Positions 40,993 through 50,717 of a stretch of DNA of 64,000 nucleotides are shown in pieces; position 1 is the first letter of the stretch, and each line of letters begins with the position of its first letter. Origin of the DNA: Nitrosomonadales bacterium (GTDB lineage: Bacteria > Pseudomonadota > Gammaproteobacteria > Burkholderiales > Gallionellaceae); NCBI GenBank assembly GCA_016177795.1, contig JACOUM010000007.1, positions 62,001 to 126,000 on the forward strand. The letters are read 5' to 3'. A program made the position numbers and the translations under genes. Under the pieces are notes generated by a model that ran no database searches, was not told where the DNA came from, and saw only the letters and a list, made by a program, of their open reading frames with translations.

Positions 40993-41601
40993 GTGTTTGC
41001 AATTATAGAAGCGGCTGGCTGGCCGATCTGGTTTCTGATTCTGGCTTCGGTTATCGCTCTCGGGTTGATTATTGAACGTTCGATTTTCCTGCGCGCCAAT
41101 CGCGTATCCCCCCCCGACCTGCTGGATGAGGTTATCAAGGAACTGAAACAACGCGGTGTCAGCGACAGCATGTTGGCACGGCTTGCCGCTAGTTCGCCGC
41201 TGGGTTGCATCTTCGCCGCCGGGTTGAAGAACATCAAGAGCCCGCCGGAGGTGATGAAAGAATCCATCGAGGAAGCCGGGCGCGCGGTCGCCCACAACCT
41301 GGAACGCTTCCTCACCACGCTGGGCACCATTGCCTCGATCAGCCCGCTGCTGGGACTGTTCGGCACACTGGTGGGCATGATCGAAATTTTCGGCGCGCAA
41401 ACGTCAGCCGGCAATAGTCCGGCAGTGCTTGCCCACGGCATTTCCGTGGCGCTGTACAACACCGCCTTTGGCCTGATTGTGGCGATACCCAGCATGATCG
41501 CCTACCGCCATTTCCGCGCCCAGATTGACAGCCTGACCATTGATATGGAGCAGCGCGCCATCAAGCTGGTCGAGATCGTGCACGGCACCCGGGCGAAGTA
41601 A
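40993..41601 (+). CDS. exbB: MotA/TolQ/ExbB proton channel family protein
   Basis: Inner-membrane proton-channel subunit of 202 residues, with three membrane helices (about 8-30, 110-135, 150-175) and the conserved SPLLGLFGTLVGMI and ALYNTAFGLIVAIPSMIAY. It pairs with ExbD to energise TonB- or Tol-type systems. The start is GTG 40993, with GGAG upstream. The position in front of exbD-lpxK is the usual betaproteobacterial arrangement. Confidence 0.94.
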   Translation: MFAIIEAAGWPIWFLILASVIALGLIIERSIFLRANRVSPPDLLDEVIKELKQRGVSDSMLARLAASSPLGCIFAAGLKNIKSPPEVMKESIEEAGRAVAHNLERFLTTLGTIASISPLLGLFGTLVGMIEIFGAQTSAGNSPAVLAHGISVALYNTAFGLIVAIPSMIAYRHFRAQIDSLTIDMEQRAIKLVEIVHGTRAK

Positions 41602-42020
41602 TGAATTTCCGCCGCGGACGCCCTCGCGAGGAACCGGAAATCAACCTGATTCCGATGATCGACGTACTGCTGGTGATCCTGATTTTCCTGATGGTGACGA
41701 CCAGCTACGCCAAATTTTCCGAATTGCAGATCAACCTGCCGCAGGCCGGTGGCGAGGCAGGCGTGGAACAGGCTCAGCCAATCAGCGTCGCGGTGGATGC
41801 CGCAGAGCGCTACGCCATAAACGGTCAGGGAGTCTCTTACTCCGGTGTGGATGCGCTGGCAGCCTCGCTGAAAAATGCTGCGGGCGACCAGACCGACCCC
41901 ACCATCGTCATCAATGCCGACGCCAAGGCGCCGCACCAGGCCGTCATCAATGTGATGGAAGCGGCACGACGGGCGGGGTATGGGCGCATCACTTTCACCA
42001 CACAGAACGCCTCCAGATAA
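41601..42020 (+). CDS. exbD: Biopolymer transporter ExbD/TolR
   Basis: The 139-residue protein has one membrane helix (about 18-38) with the conserved aspartate in INLIPMIDVLLVILIFLM and a small periplasmic domain. It transduces proton flow through ExbB to a TonB-like protein. Its ATG shares bases with the exbB stop (TAATG), indicating coupled translation. No tonB is in view. Confidence 0.95.
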   Translation: MNFRRGRPREEPEINLIPMIDVLLVILIFLMVTTSYAKFSELQINLPQAGGEAGVEQAQPISVAVDAAERYAINGQGVSYSGVDALAASLKNAAGDQTDPTIVINADAKAPHQAVINVMEAARRAGYGRITFTTQNASR

Positions 42021-42022
42021 GG

Positions 42023-43096
42023 ATGTTCGACCTGCAATACCACTGGTATCGCATCACCCCGCTGCACCTGCTCCTGCTTCCGCTCAGCCTGCTGTTCCGC
42101 GCACTGGCGGCGCTGCGCCGCGTGCTGTACCGCAGCCGCATCCTGACCAGTAAGCAACTGGCCGTGCCGGTTATCGTGATCGGCAACATCAGCGCCGGCG
42201 GAACCGGCAAGACCCCGCTTACGCTTGCCTTGGCGCAGCAGCTGATCCGGCACGGCCGGCATCCGCTCATCGTCAGCCGCGGCCACGGCGGCAGCGCGCA
42301 ACAGCCGCAACGCGTCACCCCGGACAGCGACGTTCGGCAAGTGGGCGACGAACCGTTGCTGATGGCGCGGCGCCGCCTCTGTCCGGTCTGGATAGGAAAA
42401 AACCGTGCCGCCGCCGCGCAAGCCGCGCTACAGGCCAACCCGCAATGCGACGTGGTGCTGTGCGACGACGGCTTGCAGCATTACCGGCTGCAGCGCGATG
42501 CGGAAATTGCGGTCATCGACGGGGCGCGCGGCTTCGGCAACGGTTTCATGCTCCCCGCCGGGCCGCTGCGCGAACCGGTATCGCGCCTGCAGGCGGTAGA
42601 TGCCGTGGTGGTGAACGTGCAAGCCCGTTTCCCTCTCCCCAACCCTCTCCCAGAGGGAGAGGGAGCAAACGAACCGTTGCGCGAGTTTATATTTGACGAC
42701 GGCGAGGTATCGACCGGTCAATACACGATGCGCCTGTCGGGAGATATCTTCCACAACCTGCTTGACCCCGGCAAGACCGCCACCGCCGCAGAGCTGCGCA
42801 AGCTGCGTTGCCATGCCGTTGCCGGCATCGGACATCCGCAGCGCTATTTCCGCCATCTCGCAGCGCTCGGATTGGATATCGTGGAACACGCTTTTCCCGA
42901 CCATCATCCTTACCGTGCAGCCGACCTGTCCTTCGCGGATTGCGATGCGATACTCCTCACCGAAAAAGATGCGGTAAAATGCAGCGCATTCGCTGATGAA
43001 CGATATTGGGTGTTGCGTGTGGAAGCCCAGATCGACCCAGCCCTGACCGATCACATTCTGCGAAAGATTGCCCATCATGGATCCGAAACTGCTTGA
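42023..43096 (+). CDS. lpxK: Tetraacyldisaccharide 4'-kinase (with in-frame repeat insertion)
   Basis: Phosphorylates the lipid A precursor at the 4' position at the inner membrane, 357 residues. An N-terminal hydrophobic segment (about 12-30) precedes the Walker [10 protein letters not shown] at 57-65, then [28 protein letters not shown] and LTEKDAVKC. Residues about 202-222 ([12 protein letters not shown] and flanks) are encoded by a palindromic repeat and look like an insertion relative to the family. The start is 2 nt after exbD; frames further upstream are shadows. Confidence 0.94.
   Translation: MFDLQYHWYRITPLHLLLLPLSLLFRALAALRRVLYRSRILTSKQLAVPVIVIGNISAGGTGKTPLTLALAQQLIRHGRHPLIVSRGHGGSAQQPQRVTPDSDVRQVGDEPLLMARRRLCPVWIGKNRAAAAQAALQANPQCDVVLCDDGLQHYRLQRDAEIAVIDGARGFGNGFMLPAGPLREPVSRLQAVDAVVVNVQARFPLPNPLPEGEGANEPLREFIFDDGEVSTGQYTMRLSGDIFHNLLDPGKTATAAELRKLRCHAVAGIGHPQRYFRHLAALGLDIVEHAFPDHHPYRAADLSFADCDAILLTEKDAVKCSAFADERYWVLRVEAQIDPALTDHILRKIAHHGSETA
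42628..42666. repeat. Palindromic repeat copy B, inside lpxK
   Basis: CCCTCTCCC (42643-42651), loop AGA and GGGAGAGGG (42655-42663) form a perfect 9-bp stem; a left arm TTTCCCTCTCCCC extends it. It is translated in frame as part of LpxK ([11 protein letters not shown]). It matches the element before ligA and the one in kdsB. Confidence 0.75.
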
Positions 43097-43265
43097 TATC
43101 CTCGTTTGCCCGTTGTGCAAATCTCCGCTGGTCTACCATAAAGCCGAAAAAGAGCTGATCTGCAAGGCAGACCGGCTGGCCTTCCGCATCGAAGACGATA
43201 TTCCGGTGATGCTGGCCGACGAGGCACGCAAACTCACTGCCGAAGAAGCCGAAGCGCTTCGATGA
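43077..43265 (+). CDS. Trm112-family small zinc-ribbon-like protein (YcaR type)
   Basis: The 62-residue protein [18 protein letters not shown] with CPLC, one later cysteine ([10 protein letters not shown]) and IPVML matches the YcaR/Trm112 family commonly encoded between lpxK and kdsB. ATG 43077 lies inside the end of lpxK (20-bp overlap) and its stop overlaps kdsB by ATGA. The precise function in bacteria is not established; relatives activate methyltransferases. Confidence 0.9.
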   Translation: MDPKLLDILVCPLCKSPLVYHKAEKELICKADRLAFRIEDDIPVMLADEARKLTAEEAEALR

Positions 43266-44074
43266 CAGATTTTCATGTGGTGATCCCTGCCCGCCATGCC
43301 TCCACCCGCTTGCATGGCAAACCCCTGTTGCCGATTGCCGGAAAACCGATGGTGGTACGGGTCGCCGAACAGGCGGCGAAAAGCGGCGCACAGCAGATCT
43401 GGATCGCCACCGACCATCACGCCATCGCCAACGCCGTGCATGAGCACGGCTTCAAGGCCTGCCTGACCAAGGGCAGCCACGCCAGCGGCACGGACCGCAT
43501 CGCCGAGGTGGTAGAACAGCATGGCTGGCCGGACGGCACCATCGTGGTTAATGTGCAGGGCGACGAGCCGCTGATGCCGCCCGAACTGATTCGCGCCGTC
43601 GCCGAACACCTGCACGGCCACCCGGAATGCGCGATTGCCACTGCCTGCCATGCACTTCACGATGAAGCGTCGCTGCGCAACCCGAACATCGTCAAGACGG
43701 TGCTCGATCAGCACGGCAACGCGCTGTATTTCAGCCGCGCGCCGATTCCCTGGCCGCGCGACGCATTTGCGCTCCCCTCGCCCGCCGGCGGAAGAGGATT
43801 GAGGGGTGAAGGTTTGCCAGCCGGTTTGCCGGTGCTGCGCCACATCGGCATTTACGCTTACCGCGCCGGCTTCCTGCGCGCTTATGGGCAACTTGCACCG
43901 ACAGCGATAGAACACTTTGAAGCACTGGAACAATTGCGCGCGCTGTATTATGGGTACAAAATCGGCGTGGTTGTCGCTGACCGGGCTCCGCCAGCCGGCG
44001 TGGATACGGAGCAAGACCTGCACGTGGCGAGAGAATTATTTGAGGAGCGGGAAGGGCAAGGGATACAGGGATAA
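43262..44074 (+). CDS. kdsB: 3-deoxy-manno-octulosonate cytidylyltransferase (with in-frame repeat insertion)
   Basis: Activates KDO as CMP-KDO for LPS inner core synthesis, 270 residues. The N-terminus [17 protein letters not shown] is the CTP-binding loop; [13 protein letters not shown] and [12 protein letters not shown] are conserved. Residues about 171-186 ([14 protein letters not shown]) come from a palindromic repeat and interrupt the usual stretch before [10 protein letters not shown]. The C-terminus also ends in a G-rich low-complexity tail. KdsB works with kdsD and kdsC at 60888-62402. Confidence 0.95.
   Translation: MTDFHVVIPARHASTRLHGKPLLPIAGKPMVVRVAEQAAKSGAQQIWIATDHHAIANAVHEHGFKACLTKGSHASGTDRIAEVVEQHGWPDGTIVVNVQGDEPLMPPELIRAVAEHLHGHPECAIATACHALHDEASLRNPNIVKTVLDQHGNALYFSRAPIPWPRDAFALPSPAGGRGLRGEGLPAGLPVLRHIGIYAYRAGFLRAYGQLAPTAIEHFEALEQLRALYYGYKIGVVVADRAPPAGVDTEQDLHVARELFEEREGQGIQG
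43772..43812. repeat. Palindromic repeat copy C, inside kdsB
   Basis: CTCCCCTCGCCC, centre GCCGGC, then GGAAGAGGATTGAGGGGTGAAGG. The right arm is complete and the left arm truncated compared with copy B. It is translated in frame within KdsB. The purine/pyrimidine arm pattern links it to copies A and B. Confidence 0.65.
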
Positions 44075-44080
44075 GGGTAA

Positions 44081-44821
<741 letters not shown>

Positions 44822-44823
44822 TT

Positions 44824-45261
44824 GTGTCGCTAAAACCCCTGCTCACCGTTGGGGACGCCAAGCGCGTCGCGGCAGCCGCTGAAGCCGAAGCACAGCGCAA
44901 CGGCTGGCGTGTAGCCATCGCCGTGGTGGACGACGGCGGCCATCTGCTCTACCTGGAACGCAGCCACGACACCCAGTTCGGCAGCGTCGAGACGGCCATA
45001 CAGAAAGCCCATGCCGCTGTCGCGTTTCGACGCCCGACCAAGGCTTCCGAAGACGCTGTGCTGAGCGGGCGGCTGATCCATCTCGCCCTGCCCGGCGTGA
45101 TCCCTGCCGAAGGCGGCATGCCGCTGGAGATCAGCGGATTTATCGTGGGCGGCCTGGGAATCAGCGGCGTGCGCTCGTTTCAGGACGGGCAAATTGCGGC
45201 GGCGGGTGTCGCCGCGCTGATGACAGGCCATTCAGATTCCACATCAGGTGATCATCCGTAG
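44824..45261 (+). CDS. GlcG/HbpS family protein (DUF336, heme-binding-like)
   Basis: The 145-residue single-domain protein has AEAEAQRNGWRVAIAVVDDGGHLLYLERS, SVETAIQKAHAAVAF and GFIVGGLGISG, the usual GlcG/HbpS pattern. Relatives bind heme or small ligands. No signal peptide is present, so it is cytoplasmic. GTG start at 44824, 2 nt after adk; it is probably cotranscribed. Function here is unknown. Confidence 0.85.
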   Translation: MSLKPLLTVGDAKRVAAAAEAEAQRNGWRVAIAVVDDGGHLLYLERSHDTQFGSVETAIQKAHAAVAFRRPTKASEDAVLSGRLIHLALPGVIPAEGGMPLEISGFIVGGLGISGVRSFQDGQIAAAGVAALMTGHSDSTSGDHP

Positions 45262-45312
45262 GGCACGTCTCACGCAGTTTGAAAAATCGTCGGCCTCAGC
45301 CTGAAAACAAGA

Positions 45313-45831
45313 TCACTTCCTGCGCAGGCTCATCCGCTCCATGATGCCGTCCTTGGAAATGAATTGATGCTTCAGCGCACCCAGCACATGCACCACAACC
45401 AGCACAATCAGCACATTCACCAGGATTTCATGCACCTCGTGCGCGGTCACGCCGGTAAATTTCTTCGGTAGCAGGGACACATCCCATGCCGTAAAGGCCG
45501 CGTACACATCGCTGGTCAGAATCTGCATCATCCCGCTCAACGGCACCAGAATCAGCACGGCATACAGGGCGTAATGAATCCCCTTGGCCACCTTATCCAG
45601 CAGCGTGTCGCCCAGCGGAGGCGGAACATCGTCCTGGTTGCGAAAATAAAACCGCGCCAGAGTGAACAGCAGCACCGCGCCACCCACCAACCCGTGCACC
45701 GCATAGCCCAGAAGCGTTGCGCCATCCTCCTTGCGCGCCTCATTCACCGCATCACCGAGGAACCAGGCGGCAATCAATAATGCCAAGGTCAGCCAATGTA
45801 CGATCACCATGCGTTTGCTGTATTGCGTCAT
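45313..45831 (-). CDS. Cytochrome b561 family protein
   Basis: The 172-residue inner-membrane protein has four helices (about 8-28, 42-62, 84-106, 133-157) and histidines in or near them (VHWLTLALL, HGLVGG, HYALYAVLIL, VHEILVNVLIVLVVVHVLG) that can hold two b hemes. Bacterial b561 proteins move electrons from quinol or oxidise superoxide. It is convergent with the adk pair and stands alone. Confidence 0.92.
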   Translation of the reverse strand: MTQYSKRMVIVHWLTLALLIAAWFLGDAVNEARKEDGATLLGYAVHGLVGGAVLLFTLARFYFRNQDDVPPPLGDTLLDKVAKGIHYALYAVLILVPLSGMMQILTSDVYAAFTAWDVSLLPKKFTGVTAHEVHEILVNVLIVLVVVHVLGALKHQFISKDGIMERMSLRRK

Positions 45832-45926
45832 GAATTTCTCCTGAAAAATTTTTTGGAATTCCTAACAATGGCCGTAAACAGCGCAAGTTTCCGGCAAAAA
45901 CGAATGCGTAATTAACCCGAAAACAA

Positions 45927-47843
45927 TCACTGCCCACTACCTTTTTTCTCCAGCATTTCCCAGCGCTCCAGCACCGCCGCTGTTTCCGCCTCGATTTCCT
46001 CACCGCGCACTTGCAGCTGCCTGGCGCGTTTGGGGTCGCTGCGATAAACCGTACCGTCGGCCAGATGCGCGGCGATATCGATCTGCTCGCGCTCCAACGC
46101 CTCGATGCGCCTGGGCAGGTCTTCCAGTTCGCGCGTTTCCTTGAAACTGAGCCTGGCGGCGGGTTTCGCTTTTTCGACGGCGGCAACAGCCGCGCGCGGT
46201 GGCGCAGGAACAGCGGGTTTGGCGGCCGCAACGCTGGCCTGATATTTCTTCACTCGCACCCAGTCCTCATAACCGCCGACGTATTCGACCAGTTTACCGT
46301 CACCCTCGAAGGCGATCACCTGCGTCACCACGTTGTCGAGAAACGCCCGGTCATGGCTGACGAGGAACAGCGTGCCGTCATAGTTCGCCAGCAATTCTTC
46401 GAGCAGCTCCAGCGTCTCGATATCGAGGTCGTTGGTCGGTTCGTCGAGCACCAGCACATTGGCAGGCTGGGTAAACAGGCGCGCCAGCAGCAGGCGGTTA
46501 CGCTCGCCGCCGGAGCAGCTCTTCACCGGCGAACGGGCGCGTTCCGGCGCAAAAAGAAAGTCGCCGAGATAGCTGATGACGTGCTTCTTCTGCCCGCCGA
46601 TTTCGACGAAGTCCGAGCCCTGGCTGATGGTGTCGGCCAGCGTCGCCTCGTCATTGAGTTGTTCGCGCAACTGGTCGAAATACGCCACCGAAATTTTCGT
46701 GCCGAGCTTGACCTGCCCGCTGTCCGGCTGCAATTCACCGAGGATGATCTTGAGCAGCGTGCTCTTGCCCGCGCCGTTCGGGCCAAGCAGGCCGATCTTG
46801 TCGCCGCGCTGAATGCGGCAGGAGAAGTTGTCGATGATCCTGCGCGCGCCATACGATTTGCAGACATCGACGAGCTCCGCAACCAGCTTGCCGGAACGCT
46901 CGCCGGCATCCACGCTCATCTCGACCTTGCCGAGCTTCTCGCGCCGTGCCGCGCGTTCGCGGCGCAACTGCTCGAGGCGCAGCACGCGGCCTTCGTTGCG
47001 CGTGCGGCGCGCCTTGACCCCTTGGCGTATCCACACCTCCTCCTGCGCCAGCACCTTGTCGAACTTGGCGTTCACCACCGCCTCGTCCGCCAGCATGCGC
47101 TCCTTGATTGCCTGATAGGCGGAGAAGTTGCCGGGGAAGCTCGCCAATTTGCCGCGATCCAGCTCGATGATGCGCGTCGCGACGTTATCGAGAAAACGCC
47201 GGTCGTGCGTGACGAACAGCACCGCGCCGGAAAAATTGTTCAGCAGCCCTTCCAGCCATTCGATGGACTCGAAATCCAGATGGTTGGTCGGCTCGTCGAG
47301 GATCAGCACATCCGGCTCGGCCACCAAAGCCTGCGCCAGCGCCACGCGCTTGCGCTGCCCGCCGGACAGTTCGCCGACGCGCTTGTCGGCATCCAGCTCC
47401 AGCTTGGTAATCGCGGTCTCGATACGCGCCTGCACCGACCAGCCGCCCTGGGATTCGAGCTGGGTCTGCAATAGCTGCATTTTTTCCAGCAACATGTCCA
47501 CGTCCGCATCCGGTTCGGATAATTGATGCGAGACATGGTGGTAATCGCTGAGCAGCGTATGCAAATCGCCCAAGCCTTGCGCCACCGCGTCGAACACCGT
47601 GTCATCGGCATTCAGCACCGGCTCCTGGCTGACATGGCAGATGCGCGCGGTCGGCGCGCGCCATACCAGCCCGTCATCCAGATTTCCCTGACCAGCCAGC
47701 ACGCGCATCATGCTCGACTTGCCGCCGCCGTTGCGCCCGATCAGCCCGACGCGCTCACCCTCGTCTAGCTGAAAATCGGCGTGATCGAGCAGTGCGACAT
47801 GTCCGAATGCAAGGCAGGCCTTGTCTAGTGTAATAAATGGCAT
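45927..47843 (-). CDS. uup: ABC-F ATPase Uup
   Basis: Cytoplasmic ABC-F protein of 638 residues with two ATPase domains and no membrane part. Site 1 is GRNGGGKSS with signature LSGGQRKRVA and DEPTNHLD; site 2 is GPNGAGKST with CSGGERNRLL and DEPTNDLD. The linker between them and a C-terminal coiled coil (about 560-635, ETRELEDLPRRIEALERE) identify Uup, which acts on ribosomes or branched DNA. Start ATG 47843; further upstream the frame reads through the tRNA. Confidence 0.95.
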   Translation of the reverse strand: MPFITLDKACLAFGHVALLDHADFQLDEGERVGLIGRNGGGKSSMMRVLAGQGNLDDGLVWRAPTARICHVSQEPVLNADDTVFDAVAQGLGDLHTLLSDYHHVSHQLSEPDADVDMLLEKMQLLQTQLESQGGWSVQARIETAITKLELDADKRVGELSGGQRKRVALAQALVAEPDVLILDEPTNHLDFESIEWLEGLLNNFSGAVLFVTHDRRFLDNVATRIIELDRGKLASFPGNFSAYQAIKERMLADEAVVNAKFDKVLAQEEVWIRQGVKARRTRNEGRVLRLEQLRRERAARREKLGKVEMSVDAGERSGKLVAELVDVCKSYGARRIIDNFSCRIQRGDKIGLLGPNGAGKSTLLKIILGELQPDSGQVKLGTKISVAYFDQLREQLNDEATLADTISQGSDFVEIGGQKKHVISYLGDFLFAPERARSPVKSCSGGERNRLLLARLFTQPANVLVLDEPTNDLDIETLELLEELLANYDGTLFLVSHDRAFLDNVVTQVIAFEGDGKLVEYVGGYEDWVRVKKYQASVAAAKPAVPAPPRAAVAAVEKAKPAARLSFKETRELEDLPRRIEALEREQIDIAAHLADGTVYRSDPKRARQLQVRGEEIEAETAAVLERWEMLEKKGSGQ

Positions 47844-47915
47844 GATCTGGTAGCTATTTTTTCGAAAGCGCCTTCGGCAATTTCCTTGCGGGCGCGCATG
47901 ATACCAGCAGCGAGG

Positions 47916-47944
47916 TTTTGATTGCGGCACATTTCCGCTAGAAT
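47916..47944 (+). promoter_or_regulatory. Predicted promoter of tRNA-Arg
   Basis: TTTTGA (47916-47921), 17 nt, TAGAAT (47939-47944). The -10 ends 10 nt before the tRNA 5' end, the expected distance for a short leader. Confidence 0.5.
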
Positions 47945-47954
47945 GCGCACCGCT

Positions 47955-48029
47955 GTCCTCGTAGTTAAATGGATATAACCGGCCCCTCCTAAGGGTCAAT
48001 TACTGGTTCGATTCCAGTCGAGGACGCCA
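47955..48029 (+). tRNA. tRNA-Arg (anticodon CCT)
   Basis: The 75-nt cloverleaf is complete. The acceptor GTCCTCG pairs with CGAGGAC; the D arm lies in TAGTTAAATGGATATAACC. The anticodon stem GGCCC/GGGTC holds loop CTCCTAA with anticodon CCT, the T arm is ACTGG-TTCGATT-CCAGT, and the CCA end is encoded (48027-48029). It reads AGG codons. Confidence 0.95.
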
Positions 48030-48212
48030 ATTCCCTGAGCATCGCCTTGTCTTTGCGCCGTCCGGCCTTTTCGGCCTCGCCGTGCGCGCCCGCCTTCTCG
48101 AATAGCACAGCAGCCAATGGGGCGCGCGATCAGCAGATTTTTGCGTGTTTCATGCGCTTGGGTCAATCAAGAATGACGTAAAATCGACCGCTCGCTTCTT
48201 AAGGTATTCGGA

Positions 48213-48824
48213 ATGTTGACACTGTTTCTTGTTGTGTGCGCCTATCTGCTCGGCTCGGTTTCGTTCGCGGTGCTGATGAGCAAGTTATTCCGCCTGCCGG
48301 ATCCACGCAGTTACGGCTCGCATAATCCGGGCGCAACCAACGTGCTGCGCAGCGGCAAGAAAGCGGCCGCGGCACTGACATTGCTGGGCGATGCAACGAA
48401 AGGCTGGCTGGCGGTGTGGCTGGCGATACGCTTCGCGCCACACGATGAAACTTTCCTGACGCTGGTCGCGCTGGTTTCACTGGCGGTGTTTCTTGGCCAC
48501 CTGTTCCCGGTGTTCCTGCGCTTCAGGGGTGGCAAGGGTGTGGCGACTGCGCTTGGCGTGTTGCTGGCATTGAATGTCTGGCTGGGATTGGGCGCACTGG
48601 CAACCTGGCTGCTGGTGGCGGCGTTGTTCCGCCTGTCGTCACTGGCGGCACTGACTGCTGCCGCCGGTGCGCCGATCTATGCGCTGCTGCTGGGTTTGCC
48701 GCATGAATGGGCGCTGGCATCCGCGCTCATGTCACTACTGCTGATCTGGCGGCATAAAGGCAACATCCAGAATCTGCTGGCGGGCAAGGAAACGCGGATC
48801 GGCAAGCGCGGTGCGGCTCAATAA
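48213..48824 (+). CDS. plsY: Acyl-phosphate:glycerol-3-phosphate acyltransferase PlsY
   Basis: First acylation of glycerol-3-phosphate in phospholipid synthesis, an inner-membrane protein of 203 residues with five helices. The three conserved loops are present: [27 protein letters not shown] and [18 protein letters not shown]. The gap 48030-48212 holds TAAAAT near 48177 as a possible -10. It converges on the DUF3426 gene with 7 bp between stops. Confidence 0.95.
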   Translation: MLTLFLVVCAYLLGSVSFAVLMSKLFRLPDPRSYGSHNPGATNVLRSGKKAAAALTLLGDATKGWLAVWLAIRFAPHDETFLTLVALVSLAVFLGHLFPVFLRFRGGKGVATALGVLLALNVWLGLGALATWLLVAALFRLSSLAALTAAAGAPIYALLLGLPHEWALASALMSLLLIWRHKGNIQNLLAGKETRIGKRGAAQ

Positions 48825-48831
48825 CCGTTCT

Positions 48832-49848
48832 CTACGGCTTAGGATAAAGCAATGCCAGGCGATATCCGGTCGGCCTGAGATCGGCAGTTTCAAGGTATAA
48901 CCTGACGCTGATTTCATGCTGGGGCAGCAGGCCGAGTGTTTCGCTCTCAAGCGGCGGCAAATAATCTGCCGGGCGAAACACGCGGCGCGCCAGGGCATTA
49001 TCCTGCGTATCGTTGAGCGTAAGCTCCAGATTGGGAAAGGCCTGCGCATATGATGCACGGTTGCGCAGCAGTACGTTCAGGACAATCTGGTTTTCGTGTG
49101 CCGGGTCGGCTTCGAGATTGGATGATTCGATGCTCATCAGATCGGTATTTTGCGGCAGCGGCACAGTGCATTTGAGCAACTGACAATAGCTGACCAGCGC
49201 GGGTTTCAGGACGGGCAGGCGCGCAGCGAGGTCGACGCGGAAGAAGTAGGCAGCCTGTGCGATCAATACCAGCAGCAGCAAAAGAGCGGCAATCGCCCAG
49301 GGCCAGGTGCGCCGTTCCGGGCGGTATTCGCTGTCATCCTCATCCTGCACGATGGCGACTTGCTCGGCCAGCGTCATCGGTTGCGATGATTCTGTTTCCG
49401 GTGGCAACGGCACGTCCGGCGGCATTTCATTTCGCGCCGCAGTGGCCATCTCAACGTAATCCAGCGTTCCATAGCGCGCAGCGTCCAGCTCGCCCTCGTT
49501 TGAGGCAACTTCGTCCATATTGATTGCTTCATGCGCGAATGCATCAGCATCTGGCGCTGTCGCAATGGAACTGGCGGCAGCTTCCTCCAGTGCGGCCGGG
49601 GCTACCGCTGGTTTATCGGCAAGTTTGGGGGGAGGCGCCGGCTCGTTCAGTATCGGCAATTCAAGCTGCGGGCTGGGTTGATCGGGGATAAAGCCGGGAC
49701 GCGCATCAAAGGCCTGCAGGCAATGCCCGCAACGCACCATGCCCCGATGCGCCTCCAGTTGTGTTTCGGCGATTTTGAAGCGCGTATCGCAATGCGGGCA
49801 GAGTGTCGTTCCGTCCATTATGGTTAGCGTTTCGTTCCCGACAGGCAT
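48832..49848 (-). CDS. Zinc-ribbon and DUF3426 domain membrane protein
   Basis: The 338-residue protein has an N-terminal MJ0042-type zinc ribbon (CPHC at about 17-20, CGHC at about 37-40), an acidic/proline-rich linker, one membrane helix (about 186-206, WAIAALLLLLVLIAQAAYFF) and the C-terminal DUF3426 domain (NQIVLNVLLRNRASYAQAFPNLELTL). Start ATG 49848 has GGAGGG 7 nt upstream but lies inside prmA; ATG 49818, nearer the zinc ribbon, is the alternative. Its role is unknown; prmA-DUF3426 adjacency is common in betaproteobacteria. Confidence 0.85.
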   Translation of the reverse strand: MPVGNETLTIMDGTTLCPHCDTRFKIAETQLEAHRGMVRCGHCLQAFDARPGFIPDQPSPQLELPILNEPAPPPKLADKPAVAPAALEEAAASSIATAPDADAFAHEAINMDEVASNEGELDAARYGTLDYVEMATAARNEMPPDVPLPPETESSQPMTLAEQVAIVQDEDDSEYRPERRTWPWAIAALLLLLVLIAQAAYFFRVDLAARLPVLKPALVSYCQLLKCTVPLPQNTDLMSIESSNLEADPAHENQIVLNVLLRNRASYAQAFPNLELTLNDTQDNALARRVFRPADYLPPLESETLGLLPQHEISVRLYLETADLRPTGYRLALLYPKP

Positions 49849-50717
49849 GACCAGCCCTCCTCAAAAACCGGGGCATTCAGATCGAACCATTGCCGGTAGA
49901 TATTCATTACTTCTTGCGCCTGCTCCTCAAGGATGCCGGACAATACGATCTGCCCGCCCTGCCGCGTTGCATTCGCCAGCAGGGGCGCGAGCAGTCGCAG
50001 CGGGTTGGTCAGAATATTTGCCACTACCAGATCGTAGGCGTCCTGCGGTGCTTCATCAGGCAGGCAGAACTGTACGTTCCCGACCCGATTGGCAACGGCA
50101 TTGTCGCGGCTGGCGATCACGGCCTGCGAGTCTACATCAATCCCGACGGCGCGTGCAGCCCCCAGTTTGAGCGCGGCGATGGCGAGGATGCCGGAACCGC
50201 AGCCATAATCCAGCACCGTCTCGCCGCCTTTGATGTTGTTGTCCAGCCAGCGCAGGCAAAGGCGGGTGGTGGGGTGGCTGCCGGTGCCAAACGCCAGACC
50301 GGGATCGAGTACGATGTTGATGGCATCCGGGTCACTGGGCGTGTGCCAGGTCGGTACGATCCACAGCCGGGGTGAAATCGGGATCGGGTCAAACTGGGAC
50401 TGGGTGAGACGCACCCAGTCGCTGTCGGCCAGCGTTTCGATGCGGTATTCCGGTATTTCCTTGAGACCGATGCGAATTGCGGCTTCGCGCAGGATCGCGG
50501 CGGCGTCCCGGTCGTCGTCGAACAGCGCACTGACCCGGTTATGTTGCCACACCCCGGGCGGCGGCTCGCCGGGTTCGCCGAAAATCGCCTGTTCGTCCGG
50601 CGTGTCGGCATCGGCATCCAGCAAATCCACCGACAGCGCGCCAAGTTCCAGCAACGCTTCGCTCAACGCCTCGGCGTGTTGCGCGTCGGTGTCAACGGTG
50701 AGGGTCAGCCAAGGCAT
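49824..50717 (-). CDS. prmA: Ribosomal protein L11 methyltransferase
   Basis: Trimethylates L11 using SAM, 297 residues. The N-terminal substrate-recognition domain starts [19 protein letters not shown]. The catalytic domain has DPGLAFGTGSHPTTRLCL, motif I VLDYGCGSGILAIAALK and VVANILTNPLRLLAP. Its ATG shares one base with the accC stop (TAATG), so translation is probably coupled. Confidence 0.97.
   Translation of the reverse strand: MPWLTLTVDTDAQHAEALSEALLELGALSVDLLDADADTPDEQAIFGEPGEPPPGVWQHNRVSALFDDDRDAAAILREAAIRIGLKEIPEYRIETLADSDWVRLTQSQFDPIPISPRLWIVPTWHTPSDPDAINIVLDPGLAFGTGSHPTTRLCLRWLDNNIKGGETVLDYGCGSGILAIAALKLGAARAVGIDVDSQAVIASRDNAVANRVGNVQFCLPDEAPQDAYDLVVANILTNPLRLLAPLLANATRQGGQIVLSGILEEQAQEVMNIYRQWFDLNAPVFEEGWSCLSGTKR

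Noticed and set aside
46011-47474. 487-codon open frame antisense to uup
   Set aside because: It lies wholly opposite a clear ABC-F ATPase. Its composition is typical of the complementary strand of GC-rich genes and it has no recognisable domain.
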